Below are positions 31,704 to 42,984 of a stretch of 64,000 nucleotides of DNA, piece by piece. Within the stretch, counting starts at the first letter, position 1. Every line of letters begins with the position of its first letter. The notes under the pieces were generated by a model. It saw only the letters and a list, made by a program, of their open reading frames with translations, was not told the DNA's origin and did no database searches. Both the position numbers and the translations under genes were made by a program. Source of the DNA: Oikopleura dioica (lineage: Eukaryota > Chordata > Appendicularia > Copelata > Oikopleuridae); assembly GCA_907165135.1 (NCBI GenBank), contig OU015566.1, positions 498,501 through 562,500 on the forward strand. Direction: 5' to 3'.

Positions 31704-33137
31704 ATGGTAGAGGTGGAGAAAATCGGAGAAAAGCTGAAGAAAACGTCTCTACTTGAAGCGGCTGGCCGAGAGGAAAATGCGGACGAAGAGTCCTCCGTGC
31801 GAGCCAATCAGGGCTCAAGCTCGGGCGCTTCAAAGTTCCTCCCGTCTTTTCTCGAGATTGGTGAAGCTGAACCGGAAACTAAATTAGCCTCGAAAGAGCA
31901 ACTGGCCGAAATCGAGCAACACGCCAGCGACTCCAAGGACGACGCGATCATGGCCGCGTTGAAAAATGGGGTGAGGCCCGGGACGTTCATGCGGACGTTC
32001 AAAGGTCTCTCGTTCGTCGCGAAAGTATCAAAGGACCCGGTCTGCACGAACTTCCTGACAGATTTGGGGAACTGGATGACAAAAATGTCGGAGATCGATA
32101 GAGGACTCTACGCCTTACCCGAAAATGTAAGTAAAACAAAATTATCTCTGACTTACTCCCGGATTAAAGCGAGTGCATCAGCCGCTGTCCCCGCCATTGG
32201 TGTGTATGACGGTCTGGGCGCAGAAAGAGCTGTACAAGCTATGCACGGAGGCGCCCAAACCACTAGCGGGCTTCATCCTCCATGTTTGGCACAAACACGG
32301 AACAGGATTGACGGGCGATAACGGCGCTCGAGTATCCCTTCAAGAGGTCGATTCAATGAAGGACGTGGAGCGTTTCGTCGAAGAGCAAACATCGGAGACG
32401 ACTTGCGCAAATATCGCGGAAGGAGCGGTGGACGCGTTCAACCGCTTTTGCGCGGAATTCGACATCTCCAGCAAGACTCCAGAGTTCCCCGAGTGCGGAT
32501 CGAACGAAGAAATAGTCGAGTGGGCCAGAACAGCGAAACGCATCTTCGACGAAAATAACGCTAAAATGAAAGGTTACAAAGAGTCGCTGATGACAATGTC
32601 CCGCTGGACACTGCAGGGAACGTACAACTACCTAACGCACGAGTCCGCGCTCAAGAAAATCGCAGCTGTCGCCAACTTCGACCACTTCCAAGGCAATACC
32701 CTAGTCACAGTCTTGGATAACGGCAAGCTGCGAGGCTTCACGATGAATAACGGGACAGTACAGAAAAGTAAGCCCCGGTTGATATAAATTTTTCACTCAC
32801 GAAATGTTCAGCTCAGCGGCTACCAGGATTCATGCGCGGGTGGAAGGTACTCACAGGTGGACGATCGAACGTGGATTACCGGAAAGGAGGATTCGTGTCG
32901 GAATCAGGAAACGGATTCAAACGCCCGAATCCAAGCGAGAAGTACGACGAGCCCAGAGCGAAACGACGATGGGGAAATGGCTACGGCCAGCGCCGGTGGA
33001 ATATGCGATCCCGGGCCCAGAGGACCAAGGATCGAGTCGAGGGAAGCCGAGAGCTTGCCCTCCGGAAAGGCCATTACCTGGCTGACCTTCGCTGCGCCCG
33101 AGCAACGCTCAGACGCCGCAGAGGTCCAGCGAGGTAG
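31704..33137 (+). CDS. Three-exon gene with basic RNA-binding-like tail encoded in the 3' LTR
   Basis: Exons 31704-32126, 32170-32767, 32812-33137 (introns 43 and 44 bp) give 448 residues, all phases consistent. The first half is acidic and helical, the centre a helical globular region (SRWTLQGTYNYLTHESALKK). The C-terminus is rich in Arg/Gly/Tyr (RRWGNGYGQRRW) and very basic (ATLRRRRGPAR). The last 136 bp lie inside the 3' LTR. The layout (helical body plus basic tail) suggests a nucleocapsid or Gag-type role, but it lies at the 3' end. No homologue is recognised. Confidence 0.65.
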
Positions 33138-33333
33138 GGGAGAGAAATCAGCCCAACCTTTTCGAAAAATAAGAACGTGTCCCCAACCTAACCCATCTTC
33201 AGGTTCGTCTTGGTTCAAGCCTACGCCGGAGCAGCACGAATTTCATCTTCCCTGTCTTTCGGTATCTGTGCAAATAAAAGGACGCAAGTCCGGACCAAAT
33301 ACAAACGAGTGTTAGATTGTGGAACGCATAACG
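33002..33333 (+). repeat. 3' long terminal repeat
   Basis: 332 bp, same as 11527-11858 apart from two adjacent substitutions. A purine run GATGGGGAAATGG (32968-32980) lies 21 bp upstream and may be the polypurine tract; its distance suggests that the true U3 start may be slightly further left. Directly right is AACGTATTTTG, also found left of the 5' LTR. Confidence 0.85.
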
Positions 33334-33345
33334 AACGTATTTTGT

Positions 33346-33745
33346 TTCGTATTAAGGGGGAGGTCGACGAGAATCGGGATTTCCGTGACCAAAAATGCGG
33401 AGAAACCCGATTAGATAGGAAAATTCTGACTTTTCGGATTGAAAGAAAAGGGTTTGAAAAATTAACCGGCGAAAAGCAGAAAAAAAATTTTTTTGAAAAA
33501 TTTTTCAAAAATTAAGGTTGAAGTGGGGGTGTCTCGTGACCAAAAAATCTCGAAAATCGAGCTTTTTTTTCTTCATCCAATATAATTAATAAATAGTTTA
33601 GACCCTAAAAAATTAGCCGGCGATCAAAAAATTAAGGGTTACTTTCATAAAAAATTTTTTCTTATTGATTAAAAATATTCGATTTTTGTCAAAATCGACA
33701 TTTTTACCCATTTTTTCATGGAAATTTCTGCTAAAATCACAAAGA
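33346..33745 (-). mobile_element. Truncated copy of the GGGGGAGGTCG TTAA-type element
   Basis: TTAAGGGGGAGGTCGACGAG begins here and the following about 390 bp match, inverted, the right 60% of 44213-44869. The other terminus is missing. It abuts the LTR element's right end, 12 bp from it. Confidence 0.7.
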
Positions 33746-33799
33746 CAATAACTTATTCCCAAAAAATGGGCTCAACAGGGAAAGAACTAAAAAATCTAC

Positions 33800-33961
33800 C
33801 TGATTTTCTTGAAAGGGAGAAGCAACATCCTCATTCTCCGGCGCTTCCGACCTGAGCAAATCTGTATCAATTCCTGATTTGTCGATCTTTCCAAAAACGA
33901 CTGCCCGATCGTAACAGAAGTTTCCTTGTTGTTGCCCGAACAATTGAGGAAAATCAACTTG
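33800..33961 (-). CDS. Isolated exon of an unrecognised gene (FPQ type)
   Basis: An open stretch with a donor CAG/GTAGAT at its end encodes VDFPQLFGQQQGNFCYDRAV, then an acidic part (RSEAPENEDVASPFQEN). It vaguely resembles the exon at 46.1 kb ([10 protein letters not shown] then a DG-containing block). The rest of the gene is not found; the neighbouring MITE may have removed it. Confidence 0.35.
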
Positions 33962-34290
33962 AATATAAATTTTTAGTTCATAGATAAAATATGCAAGAAC
34001 TTATTTCTTTCTTTGTATGCCCAATAACACTAGAATCTTTGCCACATTCTTTGGAAGGTACTGATTTATATATTCTCTTTGTTAACTTCACCGCAAAAAC
34101 TCACAAACAAGCCGTCGATAGAGCAAGTTTTGAAAGAGCTGCTTCGCTCTATTATGCAGGTGGTTTTCTGAGAGTTTGTTGCTCTTGGAATTCTTTTGGC
34201 GACCTAATAATATTTTTATTTGAAAAACTGATCAAAAAAAATTTTTTCAATTTCTAGAAGTAATTTTTAAATGTTGTGGAAACGGTAAAA

Positions 34291-36510
34291 ATGGTCAGTT
34301 ACAAAGCCAGTCCTCAAATGAGCCACGTTGTTCAAATCCACGACCCTGTTCATGTTCCTGACAAAGAATTTCACGATTTAGAAGATCTCAAAGCCCTTTT
34401 CAGGTCTTATTGGTTTCATAATTAAATAAAAACCTCATTATGTGATCTATTTCCAAAGTAAGTAACCAAATCAAGATCACCGAAGAACGCCGATTTAAAT
34501 TTACGAAAAGCGATTCTCCGTCAATATATAAAAATCTTGACCAGTAAAAGAATACTTGTGAGGACGTTAGTAGATAGTAAAAGTGCTCATAGTGCTACTA
34601 AAACAGTCATGATGCCTCCCAGGATCAGAGTTCGAAATTTTTGGGACTAACTCTCATTGGCTCCCACTTTTTTGGAATAAGTGGTTGTCCCTTCGAACAG
34701 TTCGGGATCCCGAACCATTCGGGATTCTCCTAATGATTCGGGAGTGTAAGGAACTTTCATCTAACAGAACGGTCGAATTTTCGCATTATTAAATGAGATC
34801 AAAGGCCTACTGTAGAGAATGAAATCTTTCGAATTAACAGAAATTGACAGAGATTCAAATTCCGATGATTTTTAGAGTCAACAAGCGTGAATGCGCTTCG
34901 CGCCTGTCTTGTAGGAAATTTTACGGGTGATTCATTCATTTGGCATAAAAATATATTTTTCGAAAAACCTGAAAATGGCAACAGTGGCAACAAGGGCAAC
35001 AAGAGCATCTGAAAAAACAGCTTCTTGTCTCCAAAACCTGAAAATGGCAACAAGGGCAACAACGGCAATTCCTTCTTCTAGAGATGGAGGCGCAAAAGTA
35101 GAGAAAGTTGGCCTCCTGCAAAAATGAGTTCTCTACCAGATTTTGCGCGCAAGGGTCGCAGGCCCGCAGCGTGCTCATAAGCGTTGATAATTTCTTTTGG
35201 ATTTTCTTGTTCTAGCTAATATGTTTATTTTTTAAGGAGTATGAAAAACTCATTTAGAACAGAATTGGAGTATATTTTTGCGATGAAAAGACATGAAGCA
35301 GACGAAATGGCTAATTATTTAATTAGAAATTTATAAATTTTTATCAATTATCTAGTTCCATTTTACTAACAGCGTTCTGAACTCGTATTTGCTGTTAGTT
35401 ATTTGCTTGCATTTTCCTGACTGAGCAAAAAATAAACGCAAGAAAATTAATTGAAATCAAATCAAGAGACGCGCTCCTAAAACAACAACTGACAATTCAA
35501 AATCGGCCCAAGTCCTCAAAACCTGAAAATGGCAACAAGGGCTTGTTGCCTTTGTTGCCCTTATTGCCATTTTCAGGTTTTACCATATTTTTGGCTCTCG
35601 AGCATCGATTGACGTCGGAACAGATCACTACTAAGTCGTTCTATTTTTTTTTACTTTACTTAACGGACAACAAACATCGAAAAAACTCCGAATCGTTCGA
35701 AGACAAAAACCTCCATTTTCTCTTCCAATGATTCGGGAAATCCCGAATCATGCGGGATCCCGAACTGTTCGAAGTTTCAACCGGAATAAGTGGGCAGACT
35801 TAGAAGTCTTGGGGAGCGAAATTGGGAGCTGCGACTTTTTGAAAATTCCGAACTCTGCTCAGGATTCCGCTGACCAAAGCTAATTTCGCTCGAGGTGGTC
35901 CCGAATTTATTCATTTTTTCATCACTGAGGTGCTTCCAGGTGGTCACTATTTCAAAATAAAATAATTTTTATTATCATTCCAGGTGAACCAAAAAACACC
36001 ACCGCTATTCTGCCATGCACAAGAAAATCATTCGATGACCGCTTGTATCAGTTTCCAACTACTCCAAATCAATGTGGTGTGAAATCCGGCTGGAATGCGG
36101 AGATGCGCTCACTTTCAGAAGAAGATATTATGCTTATCCAATGCGTAGGTTATTATGTACGAATTTTAAATTACGGTTTTTTTAAGACTGGATGGAATCA
36201 TAATGATCTTTATCAAGCAATGATTTGGGTAGAAGTACAAGGTACGCTTTTTTTAATAGGACATTATTAAAAAAACTATCATTATCAAAAAATTATATTT
36301 TTCTGAGAGATAAAATTATCTGTTCATTATTAATATTACTAAGAGTTTTAACCCTAACTTAAGACTTACCATAATGGACCACTACATATGGTTTTTTTAG
36401 TGAATAGAAATTACTCGGACCAAAAATGTAAATCAATCTGCTGGTACATTGTTCTATTCTTTTTGCTCGGCGGCATCTTCGGCACCATTATGGAAGAATT
36501 GAGTGCGTAA
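34291..36510 (+). CDS. YRAPI-family tail-anchored protein, copy 4 (with hAT element in an intron)
   Basis: Exons: 34291-34403, 34476 to about 34620, 35984-36144, 36187-36241, 36401-36510. Exon 2 carries NADLNLRKAILRQYIKIL, the family helix. Exon 3 has LPCTRKSFDDRLYQFP and LSEEDIMLIQC. Exon 4 is TGWNHNDLYQAMIWVEVQ. Exon 5 is a hydrophobic tail (ICWYIVLFFLLGGIFGTI) ending MEELSA. The first intron is GT...AG here, where other copies use GA...AG. A 1232-bp hAT-type element fills the intron between exons 2 and 3 and starts almost at the exon edge. The donor there is not a clear GT, so splicing may be impaired. Confidence 0.6.
34626..35857. mobile_element. hAT-type MITE, 1232 bp, TSD C(C/T)CAGGAT
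   Basis: Begins CAGAGTTCGAAAT and ends GAAAATTCCGAACTCTG. Flanks are CCCAGGAT (34618-34625) and CTCAGGAT (35858-35865), 7 of 8 identical. Inside, near 35515-35577, a perfect-looking hairpin is built of AACCTGAAAATGGCAACAAGG and its complement, and the same block recurs near 34967 and 35036. No transposase. Confidence 0.8.
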
Positions 36511-36652
36511 AGTAACAAGGACAAAATATTCTCATTTTGAATTTTTTTCGCTCAAGCTCATAATATATCAATAAACTTTGTTAATCATCATTCTTTCCAA
36601 ATATTTCGAAAATTTATTGAAAATATAAAACAGTGGATTCTCTTTGGTGATT

Positions 36653-37006
36653 TCAGGCATCACCGCCAGTAGGTGTTTTATTTGCAAGATCATCGAAAAG
36701 AATGCAGTTTGGATCACGCTCGAGATAAACTTTCAAACAAGACGTTGTCCAGCCGAAGGAACTGATTCCCTCGAGAAAGTAGAACGCGTCTTTGGTCAAA
36801 AAAGTAGTTGCACAAGCGATTCGATAAGGAAGGTTCGGAAGCGGTTGAAAACGATTCGCAGACTCGCGGAGGTTGCTTGTTTCGATTTGATCTGATGGCT
36901 TTCCTTCTGAAAAGGGATCAGAGTAAATAATACCGGGTTGATATACCGTTGTTGATTCCGCCCCTTTTCGATGAAAAACCTCTCTAGAATATACCGCGGT
37001 TGGCAT
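36653..37006 (-). CDS. Unrecognised 117-codon ORF overlapping a MITE end
   Basis: Protein-like composition (VYQPGIIYSDPFSEGKP, YRIACATTFLTKDAFYFL). The first codons (MPTAVY) lie inside the terminal repeat of the MITE 36992-37136, so the true gene probably reads in from elsewhere or has lost its start. No family known. Confidence 0.35.
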   Translation of the reverse strand: MPTAVYSREVFHRKGAESTTVYQPGIIYSDPFSEGKPSDQIETSNLRESANRFQPLPNLPYRIACATTFLTKDAFYFLEGISSFGWTTSCLKVYLERDPNCILFDDLANKTPTGGDA

Positions 37007-37136
37007 TTCTGACTGACTAATTTTATTTTTCTAGATAGGTTACAAGGGCCTAGTTAGCACAAACGCCCTATGTTTTAGCGTTGCGAAATGTGCTAATGAA
37101 ATGTGCTTTAGTCAGTCAGAATTGCCAACCGCGGTA
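36992..37136. mobile_element. Short foldback MITE (TACCGCGGTTGGCA termini)
   Basis: TACCGCGGTTGGCATTTCT and GACTGAC at the left are mirrored at the right (GTCAGTCAGAATTGCC, AACCGCGGTA). 145 bp. A TA dinucleotide at the left may be a TA duplication as in Tc1/mariner relatives; not certain. Confidence 0.65.
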
Positions 37137-37139
37137 GTT

Positions 37140-38200
37140 TTGTTTACAAAAACGCCCTTTTTGTGCGAGGAAAACAAATTTCTTCGAGAAAATTCGAGAA
37201 AAATGATAGTTGTTATGGGCTGAAAAAATTAAATTTGTTCTAGAGACCTTCATAACTGGCCATTAAACTTAAGAAACAAGTAGAAGAATATGAGTCCTAG
37301 TGGTTGGTGCTGCACTTGCTGTCGCTTCTTCGGGTACTGCTGGTTTCTGCTGGATAAAAAAGAGTCAAGTTGTTTTTTTCGGTTTTATCCCATTGAATGA
37401 ACCAACAGCAAAGTGCACGCTTTCTATACAGTTGACTCGCACAATTTGGACCCGCACCATTTGGCCCTTTTTTTCGAATTTGGCGAGAATTAATGAAATT
37501 CGCTCAATAAGCCATTTTTGTGAATTTCTGTTAAAATTGAGCCCCTATACAGCCCCACACGCAAGACAAGTAAAAAGTAGATAGGGGTCAAAGTTGGGAA
37601 AATTTGGGGGATCCCTTAAAAATGATTATAAGAACACACCAGATATAGTTTGACTTGAAACATTTGAATTACTATTCATTTTTCTGGTAGTTTATGGTAG
37701 TTAACTGTTTACTACGTTCTACGTGCTTCATTTTCTTGTTGTAATGGTAGAAGATGATCGCATTTCGAACTCTGATGGCCACCGCAACAGCCAAGCGACT
37801 GATTTCGTGACTATTTATAAAATTTATCAATAAGAAAACTCCAACTAAATTCAAAACAGTTCTTTTGACAAGTTAAAGATGAGGATAAGAAGAGTGAAAC
37901 TGCAACTGCATGTTTTTAAACATGAGCGCACAGTTTCCGTTTCTTCAAGGAGGTATTTTTTAAAATCAGAGTCGAGACAATTAGCGACAAATAACAATTT
38001 TATTTAATTATTTTTACAATATTAAATTTAAAAAAAAAAACGCGCGATCATTGGTGATTTTCCATTTTCGCCCACTTTGCTGGCTCATTATTTCTCAACC
38101 CTTCTATAGATTTTTTTGGAAAAAGGGTCAAAATGCTTGTTTTTGATAATATTTACGCATATCTGATTTTGAGAATTATACGAGCACTGTTTCGGGCCAG
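37140..38200. other. Stretch without a supported gene
   Basis: A 36-codon Cys-rich start (37291, MSPSGWCCTCCRFFGYCW) is open but no continuation was found. MITE termini occur at about 37606-37620 (GGGGGATCCCTTAA) and about 37760-37773 (CATTTCGAACTCTG). Confidence 0.35.
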
Positions 38201-38204
38201 AGTT

Positions 38205-40085
38205 GGAAATCTATGGGAGTAAAACTGGGAGCTCCCTTTTTTGAGAGCACGGAGGGAGCAGGAGCACAGGTTTTCAGGGCTGGAAGTAAATTGGGAGCTC
38301 CCAATTCGCTCTCAATTTCAAGAATTTTTAGAAAATAAACAATTTCAGTCTCGAATCTAATCTGTGCACCGTAAAATGAGAAACGCTAACTCTATAGAAT
38401 TTTCTTAGAAGAGACGTTTTTTGACTGGATATATTTAATAACGTCTCTTTTAAAATTTCATATAAATATATAGCCAAAATAACATCTAGTTTTACTTAAC
38501 GCCGGAACGCATAAAATTTTTTCAAGGTTGAACGCAGATCGTACCAATTAATTGGTACGCCCCTTTTACCCCTTTTTAACAATGAAACTGATAAGTCTAC
38601 TGAATAAATGATACAGATAAATGATTCTCAGACGCTTAGCTTCAATTTCATCCCCATATTATATTCATATCATAACATAAATATGAATAAATATGCGTAT
38701 TTCCAAATGTGTCGAATGACGACGTAATGGCGATTTATTGTTGAAAGAACATATAAATATCCGAGTTCAAAATTTCGTTCAATAGCTAAAATCAAAAATT
38801 TTCAAAAAAAATTTTTCTTGACACCGGAATCGAATTCCTCGATAAAAAGTAGCTCCATAAATGGGGGTTAATTTTTTTCTACCATAAAGTAAAAGTTGAG
38901 TTATGGGGCATTAAAGGGCCCTGTACCAATTAATTGGTCGCCCTGCGTTTCGGCAATAAATAATTACAACAAAATGTATTTTTCTTAGATTATTAGCATA
39001 ATTATTAATAAGGATACCGTGTTTGCTCAGATTTTTATTAGAAGAGACGTTTTTTGATTCGATTTTTTTTGAAATGTCTCTCATGAAATTTTAAATAAAT
39101 AATTAAGAACCATATTATCATATAGGCTGGAATCAAGCTCAACTTTGGGATGGAATGAAAAGAGTTCAAGACCAATGTAAGTTCAGATGACACGATTCAA
39201 AAGAAAAATGAGTATTTTCGCAAACAGACGTTTCTATTGCGAACTCTCCTGCAAAAGCGTCGGCTGTGGTATGATCACATTTCTTCTCATAATGATGATT
39301 TTAATGCCTGACGGTATACTCCATCCTGTTATCTTTGGCTGACTTCAGAAACAATTAAAATTTTATGTATATTCAATCAGAGTTCGAAATCTGGTAGTAA
39401 ATCCGTGCTTCCGCTCGCTCCCTGCTCCCTCACCCTGAAAAAAGGGAGCTCCCTCGTAAAAAACCCGTGCTCCCGCTCCCTCCCTGCTCCCAAAAAAGGG
39501 AGCTCCCAAAGCCCCCTTTTTTCAAATTTCAAAAATTTTCGAAAGTTTTTCATTTTATTAAGTAAACTCTTAGTAGCAACACCATCGTTGTATGATTATT
39601 ATATAGTGATGATTAAGAAAGTATAAGTAGGCATAATGGAAAATAGGCAAATTTCGTGAATGACTTCAACGTTTTCTTATCATAATATAGCCGAATCTAG
39701 GTCAATTTTAGGCTATTTATTTTAATAAAATTTCAGGAGAGACATTTCAAAAAAAATCGAATCAAAAAACGTCTCTTCTAATAAAAATCTGAGCAAAAAC
39801 GGTATCCTTTTTAATAATTATGCTAATAATCTAAGAAAAATACATTTTGTTGTAATTATTAAAGTCAAACTAAATGTTATTTTGGCTATATATTTATATG
39901 ATATTTTAGAAGAGACATTTATAAATCTATAATGTCATAAAAAAAGTCTCTTCTAAGAAAAATACTATAAAGTCAGCGTTTCTCATTTTACGGTGCACAG
40001 ATTTGATTCGAGACTGAAATTCCTGAAATTGGGAGCTCCCAATTTACTACCAGCCCTGAAAACCTGTGCTCCTGCTCCCTCATAT
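38205..40085. repeat. Nested inverted-repeat region enclosing a gene fragment
   Basis: Outer arms: about 38260-38480 pairs with about 39880-40085 (blocks GGGAGCTCCCAATT and ACGGTGCACAGATT). Inner arms: about 38952-39106 pairs with 39722-39862, nearly identical. Between the inner arms lie a YRAPI gene fragment (39124-39342) and a GGGAGCTCCC-rich segment starting CAGAGTTCGAAAT (39379). The hAT-like end CAGAGTTGGAAAT is at 38204. Confidence 0.65.
39124..39342 (+). pseudogene. YRAPI-family fragment (last two exons), copy 5
   Basis: An acceptor ATATAG precedes GWNQAQLWDGMKRVQDQ, the counterpart of TGWSKEQLYAGMKKVQ. After a GT...AG intron a hydrophobic exon follows (GCGMITFLLIMMILMPDG) to TGA. The phase between the two is off by one, and the upstream exons are missing. 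It sits between the arms of an inverted repeat. Confidence 0.55.
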
Positions 40086-41168
40086 AATTTTGATTCTAGA
40101 GAAATTGAATCTGAAACAACCGGATCTGTTTCCGATTGTATAATATATACGAAGTCCCTTAGCTGTAGCCCACGCTCGTAGGGTCCGCACGTAAAAAAGG
40201 GTCGCATCAATATTATCAAAAAACGACAACGATAAGATGATAGAGTATCTGAAGCTTAAAATTTTTCATGTTGTTTTTTATATACGGTGAATCAAATACT
40301 GGCCCAATAGATTTTATCAAATGCTGGCAGCCAGCAGCGAGCCCAAGCGCGAGTGAAACATTTTGAATTCGACCAGGTGTTCGATGTTTTCTTCTAAGCC
40401 CTGCTCTTTCATTATCGTTCTTCCTTCGCGAAGTTCAAAAAGCTACAAGTTTCCTTCGGTTTTGGTGTTTTTCGGGGCTAAAATCAATAAATCGCAATTT
40501 TGGAAAAGAACATTCACTCGTTTGGCGGGTGCCAAGGCTAACAATCCGTTGGTTTACAATTTTGTGAACCTGCTTCACAGTTAAGGTCAAAAAGTGACTC
40601 ATCTTCACTGAAGGCGCGGTTGTATTTTGATGAAATCACGTGCGGAGCGCATAAAGTTCCCTGATATCAGAGTTGGAAATGCAGTAGGGTAGTAACGTAG
40701 TTATGTAGAAAATAACTACATTTAACTTTATCGGACGGTAGTTATGGTATTATGTAGCAGCGATTTGAATAATTGTTTATTATGAAGCATTAATGATTGT
40801 ACTGTCAAACTGACTCCTAAAAAGGCCCTGATTGTTATATCAATTATTCCTTTTCTGAAAAATTAATATTTACAGATATTTAATGGCATTTATGGTGCTC
40901 ATTTCAGAATTTTATCTTCAAATGATTAAACAGCTCTAGAGATTTTCCTGTGAATTATTCAATTGTTGGGAATAACTAGGGGTCTTTTCCCGAATTTTGT
41001 CCATCATAAAATGCTTAATAAAGCAGTTTTTTTCGAGGAACCTGTAATAATCAACCAGCGCAACATACGCAACAAACAAAGTTAAAAATTAACTCATAAG
41101 GCTGATAACCTGAATTTGTCAACTTATGCAGAATTTATTTTAATTCTGGAGACATGCCTGAGTGTTAC
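40086..41168. other. Stretch without a supported gene
   Basis: Contains a one-sided CAGAGTTGGAAATGCAGTAG end at about 40672 related to the MITE at 41169. A 73-codon ORF near 40363-40584 has no recognisable features. Confidence 0.35.
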
Positions 41169-41670
41169 CAGAGTTGGAAATGTAGTAGGGTAGTAACGTA
41201 GTAATGTATTAAATAACTACATTTTACTACATCATGTGATAGTAATGGTAGTATGTAGTAGCATTCTCAGAAGTATGTAGTAATACTACATAACTACATG
41301 CAGTTCTAGAGATAAATTTATTTTTGGAAAATAAGCCATTTTTCGCTTTATTCTATCCAAAAGAGACGAATTTTTTTTCACGTTATCTATGTCTCTTTTC
41401 TTTATTTAAAAGTGTTTCTTAATATACAACTAATCTAGTTTGACTTTCAAAAATTTTCAATTTAAGTTATTTTATTGGTAGTAAATGGTAGCAAACTCGT
41501 TACTACATACTACCATTACTACAAAAAATTGTAGTAAGTAGTATGTAGTAGCCGTTTTTGGAAACCGAGGCAGTAATTCAGTAATGTAGTAGAGATATTA
41601 TTGAGCGCTGTATTCTGGTGGTAGTAATGGTAGTATGTAGTAGCAACATGTTACTACATTTCCAACTCTG
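41169..41670. mobile_element. hAT-type MITE, 502 bp, TSD AGTGTTAC
   Basis: Ends CAGAGTTGGAAATGTAGTAG and its complement CTACATTTCCAACTCTG. AGTGTTAC flanks both sides (41161-41168, 41671-41678). The interior is full of GTAGTA/TACTAC short repeats. Confidence 0.92.
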
Positions 41671-41679
41671 AGTGTTACA

Positions 41680-42980
41680 TCTCCTCCATTGAGTTTCCTA
41701 CCAATTAACCCGCGGAGCGGGCAATAACCTTGAGCTAATCAATGAAAGACGTAAAGAAAAAGCGCTTTATTTGTAAAAGATAATTGATTATTTTTAGTTT
41801 GTGATCTTTGTCGTCTTTTTTGACCACTGAATATTTCGCCGGCTACTCGGAATTCAGTAATCCCCATATCATTGAGGCCAAATGATATGGCCCATATGTG
41901 ACTACGAGTTTTTGATCAAAGAGGAATTGCAAAAGAAAATTGGTGTATAAATAGGCAAAGTGTACGGAGCTATATTTTCGAATGTCCATATACAATATAA
42001 TACATCATGAAAACTTGTCCGGGGCAATTTTCGGACAATAAAAATCAAAATTTTTCTAAAATTGGAGTTTTTGCTCAATCTTCGGCAAAAAAAACCAATT
42101 TCAAACGCGATTTTTAGGGTGTTAAAGTCGAGAGAGACCCCGGAAAAATAAAGCCTCAAAATCGTTTTTTTCCTTGTTGAGTCAATTTTTGGGATCATTA
42201 TTATGAAAAGCCGATTTTTCATTTTTCGAAAATTATTTACGGGGGAGTCCATAAAAATTTAAATTACGATAATAAAAGTTCCTGATTTGGGCTAAAATTG
42301 CGAATTTTAAAGAGATGGGTTGGTGCTTTGCTCTCTTAATGATGATTTGACGATAAAAATTTTTGTAGAAAAATGTTGCATGTAAATTTTGCCTATCTGT
42401 AGCCGAAGAAAGAATTTGAAAATCTAAGCGTGCTTGGCTTCGAGCGCCGGTCTAGATTCGGGTTTTTTCGGAAAACCTAATTCTACCTCGTTAACAAATT
42501 CTTTAATAAATCAATTATATTTCATGAGAATACTAATTTGAGTATTCTAAGCCGAATTTCAATTCTCCAGATAAGATTTATTTTTCAATAAAACTACTAG
42601 AGCAATCCCAAAGTTTCTTACAAGACAGGCACTCAGCGAAAAGCTGCATCGAATTTAGGCTTTTTGAGAAAATTTGGTACAGTCATTTCTCAAATTTGTT
42701 AGCAGAGATAAAGCGCCCCTTGTTAAGAAACATGGGTCTCTTTGATAAGAGTTCGAAATCTGAGAAGAAATGGCGACTGCCACTGCCAATTGACCGCCAA
42801 TAACTGCCGATTTTATCAGAAAAATGTTTAGCTTTAACTAAGTTATAAACACTTTTTGACAAGTATGCTATATAGAAGAAACATTATCCGAGATATAAAC
42901 GTCTCTTTTGATAAGAAAAATAGAATAAAAGGTCTCGCGAGCAGGATTTGATCATAAGCAGGATAGACTGAAAAACATCT
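41680..42980. other. Stretch without a supported gene
   Basis: AT-rich. A GAGAC-type hairpin half lies near 42890 and a MITE-type end near 42750 (AGAGTTCGAAATCTG). No exon seen. Confidence 0.35.
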
Positions 42981-42984
42981 CGGA

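Larger units (their letters stand above)
11499..33344 (+). mobile_element. LTR-bounded retroelement with palindromic core and antisense gene clusters
   Basis: Two 332-bp direct repeats (11527-11858, 33002-33333) bound 21.8 kb. Inside are a primer-binding-like site, gag-pol on plus, spliced accessory genes on minus, and a head-to-head duplication of mid-pol to A1. The 11-mer AACGTATTTTG lies outside both ends (11499-11509 and 33334-33344), separated on the left by 17 bp from the LTR. It may be a target duplication or an unrecognised part of the terminus. Pol content fits a Ty3/gypsy- or retrovirus-like element, and Oikopleura is known to carry such (Tor) elements. Without the extra inverted copy the element would be about 13.9 kb. 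Confidence 0.8.

Noticed and set aside
36653-37006. MPTAVY as a secure start codon
   Set aside because: The first codons are the terminal repeat of a MITE.
40672-41168. A second complete hAT MITE beginning at 40672
   Set aside because: Only one terminus (CAGAGTTGGAAATG) is present; no matching right end or target duplication.
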